Of a stretch of 64,000 nucleotides of DNA, positions 62,212 to 64,000 are shown one piece after another; position 1 is the first letter of the stretch; each line of letters begins with the position of its first letter. The notes beneath the pieces were generated by a model. It saw only the letters and a program-made list of their open reading frames with translations. It had not been told where the DNA came from and did no database searches. A program made the translations under genes and the position numbers. The stretch comes from Mesorhizobium sp. WSM3859 (GTDB lineage: Bacteria > Pseudomonadota > Alphaproteobacteria > Rhizobiales > Rhizobiaceae), in assembly GCF_002295065.1 (NCBI RefSeq), contig NZ_NSGG01000021.1, forward strand, positions 19,136-83,135, written 5' to 3'.

Positions 62212-64000
62212 ATGGGTACACAGATCGCCGGTGCTGGAGGCACCACTACGTCGTTTTCCAATACGCCTCAGGCAAAGGATGACGTTTTCAACTACACCGA
62301 AGACAATGTGGTCATCGTTTCCGCGGCTCAATCCATCATCCTTTTGGACGTAATGGCTAACGATCTTGGGGGGAACGCCAAGACCCTCTATTCGGTCGAT
62401 GATGGGACCTCTGACTCGACCTCGACCAAGCAATACGCGCCGATCGACCTGACGACCCAGGACGTGCAGGCGACCGGCATCTCGGCCTGGGAAGACATAG
62501 GCGGCGGCGTCCTTATCCGCATCAACAACGGTAAAGTGGAGATGAACCTCTCCGGGTATCTCCAGCAGCATGGTTTCCCCAGCCTGCAGGCGCTTACCGC
62601 GACCGACCGGATCAACGAGACATTCACCTACGCGATCAAGCTCGGCAACGGAACTCTGAGCTGGGCGAGCGTATCGGTCAACATCCAGGGCACCAACGAT
62701 GGCGCGACGATCAACGCGGCTGCCAACGTCGATAGCATTGTCGTAGAAGCGGGTGGCGTCGCCAACGGCACGCCTGGCGATGACAGTGCTCACGGACAGC
62801 TGATCGTTTCCGACGTCGATGCCAACCAGAACAATTTCCAGGCGCCGCCGAGCCTGCAGGGCACCTATGGCACCTTCACCTTCGACACTGCGACGGGCGC
62901 CTGGACCTACGCCCTCAACCAGGGCCTGGCCGACCCGCTGAGACAGGGCCAGCAGGTTACCGACACGCTGCAGGTGAAGTCGGCGGACGGCACCGCCACC
63001 TACAACATCGTCGTCAACATCACCGGCAGCAATGACGCCGCAGTTTTGTCCTCCGCCTCGGTCAACCTGGCCGAGGGCAATACGGCCACGGCGATCAGCA
63101 CCTCGGGCAATCTGACCATCTCGGATGTCGACAGTCCGGCAACTTTCGCTGCCCAGGCTGGGACCTTAGGCAGCTACGGCACCTTCTCGATCAATGCAGC
63201 CGGCGCCTGGACCTACACGGCTTCCTCAGCCCATGACGATTTCGCTGCCGGCCAGCACTATGTCGAGAATTTCGATGTTGTCAGCGCCGATGGTACACAC
63301 ACCACCGTCCACATCGATATCCTCGGCACCAACGATGCGGCTGTTTTGTCGTCGGCATCCTTCAACCTGACGGAAGGCAACGCCGCGGCCGACATCTCGA
63401 CTTCGGGCACGCTCACGATCTCGGATGTTGACAGCCCGGCGACCTTCGTCGCCCAGGCCAGCACGGCCGGCCTCTACGGCACTTTTGCGATCAACGCGGC
63501 AGGCGCCTGGACCTACACGGCCTCATCGGCGCACAATGAATTTGTCGCCGGCCAGCACTATTTGGAAAATTTCGACGTGGTCAGCGCCGATGGTACACAC
63601 ACCACCGTCCACATCGATATCCTCGGCACCAACGATGCGGCTGTTTTGTCGTCGGCATCCTTCAACCTGACGGAAGGCAACGCCGCGGCCGACATCTCGA
63701 CTTCGGGCACGCTCACGATCTCGGATGTTGACAGCCCGGCGACCTTCGTCGCCCAGGCCAGCACGGCCGGCCTCTACGGCACTTTTGCGATCAACGCAGC
63801 TGGCGCCTGGACCTACACGGCGTCATCGGCGCACAATGAATTTGTCGCCGGCCAGCACTATGTGGAAAACTTCGATGTGGTGAGTGCCGACGGCACCCAC
63901 ACTTCGGTCCACATCGATATCCTCGGCACCAACGATGCGGCGACGGTGAGCTCGGACTCGAAGTCGGTGAGCGAAGCCGACACGGCGGCGGCGCTGAACA
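62212..64000 (+). CDS. Large VCBS/cadherin-like repeat adhesin, N-terminal part (cut by window edge)
   Basis: The frame is open from the ATG at 62212 to the window end (596 codons, no stop). There is no Sec signal peptide, as in type I secreted (RTX/BapA-like) adhesins. After an N-terminal Ig-like segment (residues 20-175) come VCBS units of about 100 residues, each with LTISDVDSPATF, YGTFxINAAGAWTYTASSAH and HIDILGTNDAA. These proteins reach the surface by a type I exporter and mediate attachment and biofilm formation. The exporter and C-terminal secretion signal are outside the window. Confidence 0.9.
   Translation, partial: MGTQIAGAGGTTTSFSNTPQAKDDVFNYTEDNVVIVSAAQSIILLDVMANDLGGNAKTLYSVDDGTSDSTSTKQYAPIDLTTQDVQATGISAWEDIGGGVLIRINNGKVEMNLSGYLQQHGFPSLQALTATDRINETFTYAIKLGNGTLSWASVSVNIQGTNDGATINAAANVDSIVVEAGGVANGTPGDDSAHGQLIVSDVDANQNNFQAPPSLQGTYGTFTFDTATGAWTYALNQGLADPLRQGQQVTDTLQVKSADGTATYNIVVNITGSNDAAVLSSASVNLAEGNTATAISTSGNLTISDVDSPATFAAQAGTLGSYGTFSINAAGAWTYTASSAHDDFAAGQHYVENFDVVSADGTHTTVHIDILGTNDAAVLSSASFNLTEGNAAADISTSGTLTISDVDSPATFVAQASTAGLYGTFAINAAGAWTYTASSAHNEFVAGQHYLENFDVVSADGTHTTVHIDILGTNDAAVLSSASFNLTEGNAAADISTSGTLTISDVDSPATFVAQASTAGLYGTFAINAAGAWTYTASSAHNEFVAGQHYVENFDVVSADGTHTSVHIDILGTNDAATVSSDSKSVSEADTAAALN
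63031..63930 (+). repeat. Three tandem 300-bp VCBS repeats
   Basis: Units begin at about 63031, 63331 and 63631 with AACGATGCGGC or a close variant. Bases 63280-63497 and 63580-63797 are identical by eye (about 218 bases). Unit length is exactly 300 bases. Confidence 0.9.

Noticed and set aside
63258..63764. Two identical minus-strand frames of 68 codons
   Set aside because: Shadows of the identical VCBS repeats in the real adhesin gene.
1..64000. CRISPR arrays, complete insertion sequences, rRNA operons
   Set aside because: No regularly spaced short repeats, no intact transposase and no rRNA-like sequence was seen on either strand.

Overview
The window looks like a chromosomal segment of an alphaproteobacterium of the order Rhizobiales, most like Mesorhizobium. 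The grounds are high GC, HWE-family histidine kinases, DUF6894 and GlsB-type stress proteins, general-stress (EcfG-type) promoter motifs, and an ExoK/ExsH-like GH16 glycanase with RTX repeats. No rRNA gene and no normal tRNA gene was found.

1-16 kb is a polysaccharide-type region. It holds an FAD oxidoreductase cut by the window edge, an ATP-grasp enzyme, a GINT1-like protein, a DUF4832 protein, two family 2 glycosyltransferases, and a secreted GH16 glycanase followed by a LuxR-type response regulator. Several genes here are broken: an oxidoreductase tail, a DUF457-like membrane protein and a cupin. 17-25 kb is a two-gene operon of cytosolic hybrid histidine kinases. The first carries nine near-identical tandem 92-residue HAMP units. 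Two related pseudogene fragments flank the operon.

25-52.7 kb is a gene-poor stretch of many small rhizobial proteins, two HWE kinases, single receiver domains, a cold-shock protein and membrane stress proteins. Nine sequences resembling EcfG promoters (GGAAC, about 16-18 bases, then GTT) lie just upstream of these small genes, so the stretch reads as a general-stress-response island. It is also decaying. At least a dozen genes carry single-base frameshifts, truncations or fusions, including an acyl-CoA synthetase/GNAT gene, an APH/AAA kinase gene, a universal stress protein gene, an ATP-dependent DNA ligase gene and two DUF6894 genes. A 332-bp block carrying one small gene occurs twice, 17 kb apart.

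52.7-60.7 kb is an intact amide-use operon: an AmiC-like sensor, an ANTAR antiterminator, two ABC permeases, a substrate-binding protein, an acetamidase/formamidase and a double-domain ATPase. An intrinsic terminator sits directly before the first start codon, as expected for ANTAR-controlled antitermination. A broken tyrosine recombinase follows. The window ends inside a large VCBS-repeat adhesin gene whose repeats are almost identical in DNA.
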